The position numbers and the translations under genes are program-made. Of a DNA stretch of 58,728 nt, positions 45,529 through 53,314 are shown piece by piece. The number at the start of each line of letters is the position of its first letter. Position 1 is the first letter of the stretch. The notes below the pieces were generated by a model. It ran no database searches. It saw only the letters and a list, made by a program, of their open reading frames with translations, and had not been told where the DNA came from. Origin of the DNA: an uncultured Mediterraneibacter sp. (GTDB lineage Bacteria > Bacillota > Clostridia > Lachnospirales > Lachnospiraceae); contig CAKRDD010000023.1 of the NCBI GenBank assembly GCA_934309345.1, positions 1 through 58,728 of the forward strand. Direction: 5' to 3'.

Positions 45529-45545
45529 ATCACCCACATCCTTTC

Positions 45546-45605
45546 CAGTCCTATTGATTCTATTATATACAAAAACGTCCATAAAAACAATCGTAAATAT
45601 TTACG
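45546..45605 (-). promoter_or_regulatory. Promoter of the AlbA_2 gene with palindromic operator
   Basis: On the minus strand TTGTTT and TATAAT are 17 bases apart. The palindrome CGTAAATATTTACG (45592-45605) ends about one base before the -35 box. The identical 15 bases TCGTAAATATTTACG occur at 44230. Confidence 0.7.
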
Positions 45606-45682
45606 ACCGAATTTATGAACGTTTTCGTGCTAAAAAATTTATGTTTTATGCATGTATCATGTAACTTGCTGGATTTACGCAC

Positions 45683-45708
45683 AAAAAGAAGGGGCTTACA
45701 TAAGCCCC
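45683..45708 (-). terminator. hsp20 terminator
   Basis: GGGGCTTA (45691-45698) and TAAGCCCC (45701-45708) form an 8-pair hairpin followed by TTCTTTTT on the minus strand. Confidence 0.9.
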
Positions 45709-45745
45709 TCCGACATTTGACACCTGACTCACATCAGTGTTCAAA

Positions 45746-46198
45746 TCATCCTTCAATTGCGATTGTTTTCTTTGTCTCAACTGGTTTTGCCTCTTTCTTC
45801 GGCACTGACAGTCTCAGAATACCATTCTCATATTTTGCTTTGATATCTTCCTGTGTAAGGTTCTCACCTACATAGAAGCTTCTCTGCATTGCTCCGGCAT
45901 AACGCTCCTTACGGATGTATTTACCTTTCTTGTCTTCCTCATCCTTATCAAGACCCTTAGCAGCTGATACAGTCAGATAACCATTCTCAAGCTCAATGCT
46001 GATCTCATCTTTCTTGAATCCCGGAAGATCAATATCTACTTCATATCCTGCGTCATGCTCACGGATATCTGTCTTCATCATGTTCTTAGCGTGTTTACCG
46101 TATAACGGATTCTTCTTTCCCCAGAAATCCTGCTCAAACGGGAAGTTCATCCAATCATCATCAAATAAGTTTTCTCCAAAAATACTAGGCATCATCAT
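45746..46198 (-). CDS. hsp20: Hsp20-family small heat shock protein
   Basis: A 150-residue small heat shock protein, start MMMPSIFGENLF with AGGAG upstream. The alpha-crystallin domain spans residues 42-140 (DIREHDAGYEVDIDLPGFKK, ENGYLTVSAAK, ENGILRLSVPKK). The C-terminal IxI motif is IAI, as needed for oligomer assembly. It holds unfolding proteins in a refoldable state. Its promoter overlaps a CIRCE-like element, so heat and HrcA control are likely. Confidence 0.93.
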   Translation of the reverse strand: MMMPSIFGENLFDDDWMNFPFEQDFWGKKNPLYGKHAKNMMKTDIREHDAGYEVDIDLPGFKKDEISIELENGYLTVSAAKGLDKDEEDKKGKYIRKERYAGAMQRSFYVGENLTQEDIKAKYENGILRLSVPKKEAKPVETKKTIAIEG

Positions 46199-46352
46199 AA
46201 GTCATTTCTCCTTTCAATGCTAACTAACTTTGTTGCCTTTTGTGAGAAGATCTCACAATTTATATAAGCTGCTTTCGCAGTTGTTGTCAGAACATTCGGA
46301 GGATTCAGAAGTTCATTTCTTATCTTTTTCTCTGTCTTCCTTTGTTCTACTT

Positions 46353-46398
46353 ATTATATAGCACGCAGTTTTTAGCCAAGTCAAGAGGTGAGTGCTAA
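46353..46398 (-). promoter_or_regulatory. hsp20 promoter with CIRCE-like operator
   Basis: The minus strand reads TTAGCACTC-N9-CTTGGCTAA (46398 to 46372): a perfect left half of CIRCE and a right half that keeps GCTAA, with the exact 9-9-9 spacing. TTGACT lies inside the spacer and right arm, and TATATAAT follows 18 bases later. HrcA would block the -35 box. Confidence 0.65.
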
Positions 46399-46435
46399 TT
46401 TTTTGAGATTTTTTTGCAAACCTTGATTTTACGGG

Positions 46436-46723
46436 ATTTGCCATGAAAATGAATCCTTTATAACCGTCTATCTCAACATCTTTTCCTTTTTGAAGCATAA
46501 AGTTTAATTTCTTTTGTTCTTCAAATGCTCTTTGTACATCTGATGTCATAGGGATAGTTCGGATTCCAGAATCCGTCTTTGGCGTGGAAATATGGAATTT
46601 ATAGCCATCTCCTAAATCTTTATAAATCAACTGATGGTCAATACTTACCGCTTTTGTTCTGACATCTACATCTTCCCAAGTCAATCCAATCAGTTCTCCG
46701 CACCTTACACCAGTTCCTAACAT
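46436..46723 (-). pseudogene. Tn916-type integrase fragment
   Basis: A reading frame of 96 codons (MLGTGVRCGELIGLTWEDVD through FIFMAN) is the middle of a Tn916-family tyrosine recombinase: it has the GVRCGELIGL box with the first catalytic Arg and STPKTDSGIRTIPM. The N-terminal DNA-binding part is missing, and after FIFMAN the sequence turns into the hsp20 promoter, so the HxxR and Tyr motifs are lost. It cannot be active. The open frame runs on by chance to 46313. Confidence 0.85.
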
Positions 46724-46777
46724 AAGAGCCGACTATCCTTATTTCTTTACCGTAAATTTATTTGTTACACAGTAATG

Positions 46778-46818
46778 AAAAAAGCCAATAGTTTGTAACT
46801 GGACTTTACAAACTATTG
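46778..46818 (-). terminator. Terminator of the RR-ABC-HK operon
   Basis: CAATAGTTTGTAA (46786-46798) and TTACAAACTATTG (46806-46818) form a perfect 13-pair stem with a 7-base loop, followed by GCTTTTTT on the minus strand. Confidence 0.92.
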
Positions 46819-46877
46819 ACTTTACATTTTGATGTCCACTCTTCAATGAATTATCATACGAATATATCTTCAATACT

Positions 46878-47777
46878 TTATAATTCAAGAGTAATAATAA
46901 GGCTATTGGCATGTACTTTTGCAACAATATTTCCGCCAAGAATGGCAACAAGTGTTTTTACTACCGCAAGTCCCAATCCTGTACTTCCATTATGTCTTGA
47001 TTTATCGCCTATATAAAAACGGTCAAAAAGTCGATTGCAATCAATTTCTGAACTGTCACTCATTGGATTTTCAATGGTAAATATAATATTATTATTTTCT
47101 TTCTCCATAAGTGTTATTTTTATCGTTCCAACAGAATACTTAATTGCATTTGTCAACAGATTTTGTAAAATTCGTTCTACCATATTTTTATCAGAATATA
47201 CGTATATTGAATAATCTGGGAGGTTTATTTCGGGTAAAATATTCTCCTTTTCTAATGCAACGGCATTTTCCGTAATTAAATTTATTAACATATTAGATAT
47301 ATTAAACTTTTCTTTTTCTGGAACTGTCTGCTGTTCCTCCAAAATAGAAAGGTCATAGAATGTTTCTACCAATTCTTTCATTTTTTCGGCTTTGCTAAAA
47401 ATCACTTTTACACGCTGTGCTTGACTGGATTCCAAATTTTCTTTTTGCAATAATTGTAAATGACCAAGAATGACTGTAAGAGGTGTACGCAAATCATGTG
47501 ATATATTAGCAACAGATTCTTTTAAATACTCTTCATTGCGTAATACGCCTGCAACAGCCTGTCGTTGTCTGATATTATATTGATTCAATATACCAGCCAG
47601 CCTTTCTAAATCTTTATCAATCAACGAAATGTCTAACATCTGCTGTGAATTTCCAGAATTCAATTCATTAACTTGATCCGCAAGATTACGGATTTGTTTT
47701 TTTAATTGAATATATCGAAATAGCAGTATTACTAAAAATATTGTTATGATAATTAAAATCCATTCTATGTTAGACAT
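46878..47777 (-). CDS. Histidine kinase of the immunity-type operon
   Basis: A 299-residue kinase starting MSNIEWILIIITIF; AGGTGG precedes the ATG. There is one membrane helix (residues 4-23) and no extracellular sensor. The HisKA box is VANISHDLRTPLTVILGHLQ, the N box is NLLTNAIKYS and the G2 box is GSTGLGLAVVKTL. Kinases without a sensor domain in this setting usually detect peptide antibiotics in the membrane or through their transporter. It follows the second permease by 9 bases and would act on the response regulator that heads the operon. Confidence 0.9.
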   Translation of the reverse strand: MSNIEWILIIITIFLVILLFRYIQLKKQIRNLADQVNELNSGNSQQMLDISLIDKDLERLAGILNQYNIRQRQAVAGVLRNEEYLKESVANISHDLRTPLTVILGHLQLLQKENLESSQAQRVKVIFSKAEKMKELVETFYDLSILEEQQTVPEKEKFNISNMLINLITENAVALEKENILPEINLPDYSIYVYSDKNMVERILQNLLTNAIKYSVGTIKITLMEKENNNIIFTIENPMSDSSEIDCNRLFDRFYIGDKSRHNGSTGLGLAVVKTLVAILGGNIVAKVHANSLIITLEL

Positions 47778-47786
47778 TTTCTCCAC

Positions 47787-48524
47787 CTATTTAAAATCAC
47801 ATTTACAAAATTTTATCCACGAAAGCAATGCCAATATACCAGACCATATACATCCTACTAAAATAGCTATCGGTTGAAAAAAGGTTTTCATGCTGACAAC
47901 GATTCTGATTTGATAAGTAGGTAAAAAACCGACTGGTAATCTCAACATCATTCCATAGCCAAGATATAAGCTAAGACCAAAAATAATAATTGCTGTAACC
48001 GAAGTTGCTTTTACAGCATCCTGTAAATAGCAACAAATAAGTATTGCAATTAGAAATATCGCACTATTAAGCAGACAAGAATAACTGATTGCTTTTATAA
48101 TATTGTAAAAAAACATTCCCACGTCTGCAACACCAAAGCGTCCAAATTCCCTTATGCACCCTGAAACTGGATAGACAAGAGCCATAAGATTAAAAGCAAT
48201 TAAATACGATATTATTTTACTTGTAAAAATTTGTTTTCTGGAATGTCCAGCACTGACCTCTAAGTTTATTGTTCTCTTAGAAAATTCCTGTCCTAAAATC
48301 AATGCAAGTATAGCTGATATGATGATAAGAAGAAACGTAGAATCATACACCATTCCATTAAAAATATCAGCAAGAGAAGACGCAATTTCCTCTGTCGGTC
48401 CCATGACCTCTGTAACATAAGTATCTGCTGTAAAAAATCCTAAAATAAATATTCCAATCATACCACACCAGTAAATAGAATTATGTAACAACTGATATTT
48501 TTCCAGTTTTAATAATTTATCCAT
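47787..48524 (-). CDS. ABC-2 permease, LanG-like
   Basis: A 245-residue membrane protein with six predicted helices. The ATG at 48524 (MDKLLKLEKYQLL) follows GGAGG at 8 bases. The segment LGQEFSKRTINLEVSAGHSR is the hallmark of lantibiotic-immunity-type permeases. It and the next permease form a heterodimer with the ATPase. It likely expels peptide antibiotics from the membrane; the substrate cannot be read from sequence. Confidence 0.85.
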   Translation of the reverse strand: MDKLLKLEKYQLLHNSIYWCGMIGIFILGFFTADTYVTEVMGPTEEIASSLADIFNGMVYDSTFLLIIISAILALILGQEFSKRTINLEVSAGHSRKQIFTSKIISYLIAFNLMALVYPVSGCIREFGRFGVADVGMFFYNIIKAISYSCLLNSAIFLIAILICCYLQDAVKATSVTAIIIFGLSLYLGYGMMLRLPVGFLPTYQIRIVVSMKTFFQPIAILVGCIWSGILALLSWIKFCKCDFK

Positions 48525-48539
48525 AAAAAACACCTCCGG

Positions 48540-49235
48540 TTATTTCAAGTCTGTATGTAAAAAAGCACTACCTGCAATGAAATATAAAATAAAATTCCAT
48601 AAAAAATCTACAAACAAGCAAAAGTTTGTCGAATAGATCTTTTGCAATGAAATTAACCTAAGTTGTCCCATTGGTATTATTCTGCTGATTATTTGTGCAG
48701 ATTCACTGTTCAGCAAAAAAATCATAACAAAAAATAAAACCATTGAAACTGTCAGTGTTTTCCCCATATCACGAAAAATAAAAGCAAAAAACATCGGTAA
48801 TGCACATAGTGTTATCATGGCAAACAGAGTTAGTAAAACCATAGTATATGTGCTATCATTCCAAAAAAGTTTTTCTTCAATATAAAATTGACTAATAATT
48901 CCATGTACAAATAATGGAAATACCAGAATGATAATACAACCTATTTGAGATACAATTAACTTTACTCTAAATATAGAACTTCTTTTATGTCCGGCAGTAA
49001 TATAAGTATTTAAAGTTCTTCCACTAAAATCACTTCCAATGAACAATGCTATAAACACTATAATCAAAAAATAGAGTAACGGAATATTGTACAATGATGC
49101 CATAATTAAGTTTGAAGATCGTTCTTTACTATCTAACAGCAATATGCTACTTAAAAGGAGATTGAATATTCCAATTCCCCAAAAATACCAACTGTGAAAC
49201 AACTTATATAACTCAGTTTTTAGGAGATTTGACAT
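48540..49235 (-). CDS. ABC-2 permease, LanE-like
   Basis: A 231-residue membrane protein with six helices. The motif IGSDFSGRTLNTYITAGHKR matches that of the partner permease. AGGAGG precedes the ATG, which overlaps the ATPase gene by 23 bases, so expression is coupled. Together with the ATPase and partner it resembles LanFEG or CprABC exporters for self-protection or defence against lantibiotics. Confidence 0.85.
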   Translation of the reverse strand: MSNLLKTELYKLFHSWYFWGIGIFNLLLSSILLLDSKERSSNLIMASLYNIPLLYFLIIVFIALFIGSDFSGRTLNTYITAGHKRSSIFRVKLIVSQIGCIIILVFPLFVHGIISQFYIEEKLFWNDSTYTMVLLTLFAMITLCALPMFFAFIFRDMGKTLTVSMVLFFVMIFLLNSESAQIISRIIPMGQLRLISLQKIYSTNFCLFVDFLWNFILYFIAGSAFLHTDLK

Positions 49236-50151
49236 CTTTTGTTCCTCCTATTTTGCTCAAAAAATAGTCCTCCAAAGTATCGCCAGATACAGAAAGTCCT
49301 GTTACAAGAATGTGCGATTCTGCCAAAGCAGACGCAACTGTCTCTAAATCATTCAAATAATCATACAAACGAATTATGCCATCTGGCATTAGTTTAAAGT
49401 TATCTGTATGAAGATTCTCTTCCAAAACCAGAACTGTTTTCTGAACATCTGTTGTTTTAATTGCTATATGTCGTTTACACCGTTCATTTAATTCATAATC
49501 AGAAATCTCTTCTATAATTTTCCCATGGTCAATCAGAATAAATTCTGATGCTGTTTGATACAATTCTTCTAAGATATGGCTTGAAACCAAAATGGTCATA
49601 CCATATTCTTTATTCAAAATTTTTAATAAATTTCTGATTTCTACAATTCCAGCAGGGTCAAGACCATTGATAGGCTCGTCTAAAATCAATAGTTCTGGTG
49701 TATTTAAAAGTGCAATCGCTATCCCCAATCGTTGACGCATACCTAATGAAAAATTGCGGACACTCTTTTTACCTGTATCTTGCAATCCAACCATATCTAA
49801 TGTCCTTTTAATAACTGATTTATCTGGTATGCCTCGTTGAATACGCTGTACTTCCATATTTTGATAGGCAGTCATTGACGGGAATAGAGCAGGCGTTTCA
49901 ATCATACTTCCAATTCGTTTACGCTGTTTCTGCAATTCTTCTGTTCCAGAATTTCCCCATAAAGAAAGTGTACCACTTGTTGGAAACGCAAGCCCTGTGA
50001 CTAATCTTAAAAAAGTAGTCTTACCTGCTCCGTTTTGACCAATAAATCCATAAATTTTTCCTTTTTTTATTTGTAAATTTATGTGGTCTAATGCTAATGT
50101 TTGTTTATATTCTTTGGTTAAAGACTTTGCTTCTAAAATAATTGAACTCAT
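49213..50151 (-). CDS. ABC transporter ATPase, LanF/BcrA-like
   Basis: A 312-residue ATPase. Walker A GQNGAGKTTFLRL, signature RNFSLGMRQRLGIA, Walker B LLILDEPINGLDP and switch SSHILEEL are all intact. The C-terminal 80 residues are the extension typical of peptide-antibiotic exporters. It powers the two permeases encoded downstream. The gene starts 100 bases after the response regulator; that gap holds a near-palindrome TTTAAGAAATTCTTTAAA (near 50195) that may be the regulator's site. Confidence 0.92.
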   Translation of the reverse strand: MSSIILEAKSLTKEYKQTLALDHINLQIKKGKIYGFIGQNGAGKTTFLRLVTGLAFPTSGTLSLWGNSGTEELQKQRKRIGSMIETPALFPSMTAYQNMEVQRIQRGIPDKSVIKRTLDMVGLQDTGKKSVRNFSLGMRQRLGIAIALLNTPELLILDEPINGLDPAGIVEIRNLLKILNKEYGMTILVSSHILEELYQTASEFILIDHGKIIEEISDYELNERCKRHIAIKTTDVQKTVLVLEENLHTDNFKLMPDGIIRLYDYLNDLETVASALAESHILVTGLSVSGDTLEDYFLSKIGGTKDVKSPKN

Positions 50152-50251
50152 ATCCCAAACCTCCTTTACTTAAACCAGTATAACGGGCAATTTTAAAGAA
50201 TTTCTTAAATCGTAATGAGAAAAGTTAAAAAATAATAAAGCTAAGGAACGT

Positions 50252-50938
50252 TTAATCCTTAGCTTTATGTAGGCGGTAGCCAATGCCCCAAACAGTATCA
50301 ATAAATTCTGTATCAGAGCATATCGCTTTTAATTTATTGCGTAAATTACTGATATGAACATTAAGTGTATTATCTTCAGCAATATATTCTGTATCCCAAA
50401 CACTTTGAAAAAGATTCGATTTTGAAAATACTTTATCTGGATATTTCATCAACAATTCTAAAATGCCAAATTCTTTAGCGGTTAAAGATAATTCTATTCC
50501 ATTCAAAAATGCTGTATTTTTCTCTAGGTCTAAAGTCAGATTGTTATATTGCAAACATTCTGTCTGGCTATTTTGAAATTGTACTCTTCGCAGATTACTT
50601 TCAATTCTGGCAAGCACTTCTTCCATATCAAAAGGTTTTGTGATATAATCGTCTGCTCCCAGACGAAGCAAATCGATTTTATTTTGTGTAGTTTCTTTCG
50701 CTGAAATAATAATAACAGGTATCGTAAATTTCTTGCGTACATCAGATAAAATAATATCACCACTCCGATAAGGAAGCATAATATCAAGTATAATCAAATC
50801 AATTTTTTCTTTATTTAAAAAATCCAGAACATGAAGTCCATCATATTGGCAATGCACAGCATATCCTTTTTCTTTTAGAAAATCAGCCAATAACGCATTT
50901 ATTTCTAAATCATCTTCAATAATCAATATTTTATTCAT
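50252..50938 (-). CDS. OmpR-family response regulator of the immunity-type operon
   Basis: A 228-residue protein. The receiver has EDD, the phosphorylated Asp in DLIILDIMLPYRSGD and Lys in YITKPFDMEEV; the winged helix ends VWGIGYRLH. It is the first gene of the operon RR-ATPase-permease-permease-HK, an order known from CprABC-RK-like and SpaFEG-like loci. It probably switches on the transporter when peptides are present. Confidence 0.93.
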   Translation of the reverse strand: MNKILIIEDDLEINALLADFLKEKGYAVHCQYDGLHVLDFLNKEKIDLIILDIMLPYRSGDIILSDVRKKFTIPVIIISAKETTQNKIDLLRLGADDYITKPFDMEEVLARIESNLRRVQFQNSQTECLQYNNLTLDLEKNTAFLNGIELSLTAKEFGILELLMKYPDKVFSKSNLFQSVWDTEYIAEDNTLNVHISNLRNKLKAICSDTEFIDTVWGIGYRLHKAKD

Positions 50939-50996
50939 TAGCCTACCTCATTCCTGCAATGCTACTTTCCCATTATACATTTAAGGTTGTATTTTC

Positions 50997-51101
50997 TCAA
51001 TACCATTGCAACCAATTATATGAGATTGATTTTATCTTCAAAATCGCACGTTCCTGCTCACTATCCGGCATTTTTTCATAGTATCTGGCACTGTTTCTAT
51101 T
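50997..51101 (-). pseudogene. C-terminal fragment of an unknown protein
   Basis: An open stretch of 34 codons ends at TGA 50997 and reads ARYYEKMPDSEQERAILKIK followed by SISYNWLQWY. It has no start and is cut off upstream by a stop in the same frame. The sequence looks coding, but I cannot name the parent family. Confidence 0.35.
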
Positions 51102-51184
51102 TTATCCGACACTTCAGTGGTGTCATCATTGACGCCAAAATTAATGCCATTAGCGCCATTTTCAGTGCCATTGGCGTTAATCAT
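51038..51184 (-). CDS. Small ORF rich in Asn-Gly, after the DUF3791 gene
   Basis: A 48-codon frame starts with ATG 4 bases after the DUF3791 stop (MINANGTENGANGINFGVND). Its first part is built on repeated GCCATT units. It overlaps the fragment at 50997-51101 in another frame. The Asn-Gly repeat resembles linkers in Fic-type proteins, so it may be a decayed remnant rather than a gene. Confidence 0.25.
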   Translation of the reverse strand: MINANGTENGANGINFGVNDDTTEVSDKIETVPDTMKKCRIVSRNVRF

Positions 51185-51188
51185 TGTG

Positions 51189-51416
51189 TTATTGGTAATT
51201 TCCCAGAACCTTCTCCATATATTCCTGTCTTAATTCCTCTGCCAGATACATATCACTCATACAATGCATATCAGAAACACCGTCACGGATTAGCTGATAA
51301 ACCTGGGAATGATAAAAGAAATCCAACGCCGCATTCAGTGAAAGCCCTTGCTGTTTAGCAAAGCATTCGATAACACGGCTATATTTTTTCTGAAGCAAAA
51401 TTGGATTTGCTATCAT
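51189..51416 (-). CDS. DUF3791 protein (second copy in the operon)
   Basis: A 75-residue helical protein: YSRVIECFAKQQGLSLNAAL, then DFFYHSQVYQLIRDGVSDMH and CMSDMYLAEELRQEY. This matches DUF3791 small proteins that accompany DUF3990. Its ATG overlaps the DUF3990 stop (ATGA), so it is cotranslated. A role as antitoxin or partner of the DUF3990 protein is inferred from position only. Confidence 0.7.
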   Translation of the reverse strand: MIANPILLQKKYSRVIECFAKQQGLSLNAALDFFYHSQVYQLIRDGVSDMHCMSDMYLAEELRQEYMEKVLGNYQ

Positions 51417-51883
51417 AGTGTTTCACTCCCTTCAAAATACAGCAGAGACAATGCTTTCTCTGTACGAAAACAAATTTGCAGGTTCGGTTTTTCGTAACGC
51501 AAACGGTTGATTGCTTCTGTCTTATCAATCAGACCATCAAAGAACAGCTCCACCGTATTGAACACCTTATCATTGGCAACTCCGCCCACTACAAGGTCAT
51601 AATCTGTCGAATCTTTTCCACTGCGACAATTCAAAATAAAATCCAACCACTCCTCGGAATAGGAATCAAATTTCAGTGTTTTCAGTTCGGCTTCTCTACC
51701 TTCATCGTATTCATACTTAGAAACAATACCATCTTTCCCACGGCGTTTGAATTTGCCACACCACTTCGCCGCCTGTTCATACAGTGGCGTGACATAGAAG
51801 CCACGCCCGAAATCCACATTAGGACGCGAATGAACCAAATCCGGCTTCGCAATCTCTAAGAAAGAACCATGATAAAGAATCAC
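51413..51883 (-). CDS. DUF3990 protein, ADP-ribosyltransferase-like
   Basis: A 156-residue protein that begins at a GTG inside the stop of the previous gene (GTGA overlap). DUF3990 motifs: ILYHGSFLEI, DFGRGFYVTPLYEQAAKW and DYDLVVGGVANDKVFNTVEL. The YHG and GFYVT motifs are those of the ADP-ribosyltransferase fold, and the family is predicted to act as a toxin. It lies between two DUF3791 genes with 4-base overlaps on both sides, which indicates a three-protein unit. The target of any modification is unknown. Confidence 0.78.
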   Translation of the reverse strand: MILYHGSFLEIAKPDLVHSRPNVDFGRGFYVTPLYEQAAKWCGKFKRRGKDGIVSKYEYDEGREAELKTLKFDSYSEEWLDFILNCRSGKDSTDYDLVVGGVANDKVFNTVELFFDGLIDKTEAINRLRYEKPNLQICFRTEKALSLLYFEGSETL

Positions 51884-52119
51884 ACTTCCACTCCCCTTTC
51901 TTTTATCACATCAAGGAGGTCCTCAACGATATATTCCCGGCTCTGGGTATGCAGCACTTCATATTCCGGCACAATATAGCCATTCAGAATGTCGCTCTTT
52001 TCGGTAAATGCCTGATAGACGCGCTCTGCATTCACCCCCAGCTTTGCCGCTACATTTTCAATACAAAATACAGCAAATTCCAACTCATTGGAATTTTTGA
52101 TTTTTTCATCCGTCAGCAT
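51880..52119 (-). CDS. DUF3791 protein (first copy in the operon)
   Basis: A 79-residue protein starting MLTDEKIKNSNELEFAVFCI with GGAGGG before the ATG; an upstream TTG is rejected. The pattern FAVFCIENVAAKLGVNAERV and YIVPEYEVLHTQSREYIVED is typical of DUF3791. It is first in the operon, the usual place for an antitoxin, and overlaps the DUF3990 gene. It shares little sequence with the second DUF3791 copy. Confidence 0.75.
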   Translation of the reverse strand: MLTDEKIKNSNELEFAVFCIENVAAKLGVNAERVYQAFTEKSDILNGYIVPEYEVLHTQSREYIVEDLLDVIKERGVEV

Positions 52120-52324
52120 ACACAAGCCCTCCTTTTACGATAATTCCAGCAAATTATCCATTCAAATCCCTGTTTTGATATTTTCCACATATTACTCAAA
52201 CAATACCATTATAAGCCATGTTTTATGCAAGGTCTATAAAAGTGCGCCAATTTTCATCATTTGTTACTTTTCATAGTCCGTTCTGGATAATATTATCATA
52301 TCTTTCTGCCGATTCTACCGATAG

Positions 52325-52573
52325 CTAACTATAAACATTTTCATGAATTAGCAACAACTTCTTTAATATATTTTCTATTACTTCACTATTTTCGTTATAT
52401 AAAATATTTTCTTCCTCGTTTAGTGTATTTTCTTGGATTTCGATCTATTTATTTTTATTAAAAGAGCCTTTTATATTTCTATAATGATTAAATATAATAG
52501 TAAACTTCTCATCTTCATCAAGAACGATGTTAATCTCTGTACCTGCAATTGGAAAATTCTGCCCTGATATATA
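52325..52573 (-). pseudogene. Unknown reading frame interrupted by one TAG
   Basis: The frame reads YISGQNFPIAGTEINIVLDE and on to NIKGSFNKNK, meets TAG at 52445-52447, then continues in the same frame as IEIQENTLNEEENILYNENS to VYS before TAG at 52325. Codon use looks coding on both sides. No start is visible and the family is not recognised. Confidence 0.4.
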
Positions 52574-52674
52574 TCATTTTAGCAGTGTTGATTCCGTTAT
52601 ACTTAGGGCGTGACTTTGAAAACAAAACAATCAACAACAAGATATCCGCAGAATATCCACGAAAATATATTTAA
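52561..52674 (+). pseudogene. Relic of an ABC-2 permease
   Basis: The plus strand reads YIILAVLIPLYLGRDFENKT and on to INNKISAEYPRKYI before TAA at 52672. LGRDFENKTINNKISAEYPR is the same permease motif as in the two intact LanE/G-like proteins (LGQEFSKRTINLEVSAGHSR). The fragment has lost both ends and points the other way, so it is a remnant of another transporter. Confidence 0.65.
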
Positions 52675-52689
52675 ATTGTTTATCAGATA

Positions 52690-52718
52690 GTAAAAGCAGC
52701 CGTCAAAGCTGCTTTTAC
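52690..52718. terminator. Terminator downstream of the ECF operon
   Basis: GTAAAAGCAGC and GCTGCTTTTAC are perfect 11-base arms around a 7-base loop. The A/T ends let it work in both directions. Confidence 0.75.
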
Positions 52719-52757
52719 ATTTTATATTAAGATTCGTAAATTTCATCTCTCATCAAT

Positions 52758-53279
52758 TTACTCCACCTGCACCTGGCACATTTTCATCGTGGTCAATGCT
52801 GCTTCATGACTTTTTGGTGTGACACCTGCACAGCAGGAAGCAATGACTTTTACTGGAATCTCCGGCAGATATGCCTTAATTAAAATTGCATTGGAGACAA
52901 CACAGATGTCGGTGCAAAGTCCGACCAATGTAACGGTGATATCTTCTTTCTCTGCGATTTTTGCGATCTCGTCTGCAAGAATTTTTGAACCGAACGTTGG
53001 TTTGTCAATCACTGCCGCATCTTTTAATGCAGTTTTCACTTTTTCATTAATCTGCCAGCCGTCTGTTCCCTTCACGCAATGCACAACCGGAAGATTTTTT
53101 CCTTCCTGTGTCTCCAGATAATTTTCCGGATGTGTGTCTCTTGTTGCAAAAATGTCTTTGGTGTCATACTTTGCAATCTCTGCCACTACATTATCCACGA
53201 TAGCTACTGCCTCTTTTGTTCCGAGTGAACCATCGATAAAATCATTCTGCATATCTACCACTACTAACAAATTTCTCAT
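52758..53279 (-). CDS. Isochorismatase-fold amidohydrolase (nicotinamidase-like)
   Basis: A 173-residue cysteine hydrolase. The triad of the family is visible: D9 in VVVDMQNDF, K93 in VIDKPTFGSK and C126 in GLCTDICVVSNAI. The metal-site type RDTHPENYLET and VVHCVKGTDGW are as in nicotinamidase PncA. It would convert nicotinamide to nicotinate or act on a similar amide. It is 35 bases after the ECF ATPase gene, so the imported vitamin may be its substrate. Confidence 0.87.
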   Translation of the reverse strand: MRNLLVVVDMQNDFIDGSLGTKEAVAIVDNVVAEIAKYDTKDIFATRDTHPENYLETQEGKNLPVVHCVKGTDGWQINEKVKTALKDAAVIDKPTFGSKILADEIAKIAEKEDITVTLVGLCTDICVVSNAILIKAYLPEIPVKVIASCCAGVTPKSHEAALTTMKMCQVQVE

Positions 53280-53314
53280 TATCTAAACCTCCGCTTTTGT
53301 TTATATTCCTTTTC

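Larger units (their letters stand above)
52120..52757. other. Long AT-rich gap with gene relics
   Basis: This 640-base gap has no intact gene. It holds an interrupted minus-strand frame (52325-52573), a plus-strand permease relic (52561-52674) and a terminator (52690-52718). The remainder (52120-52324) is AT-rich and I see nothing in it. Confidence 0.6.

Noticed and set aside
46313..46435. Continuation of the integrase reading frame past FIFMAN
   Set aside because: The sequence there is the hsp20 promoter with CIRCE-like arms, and the peptide no longer resembles an integrase.
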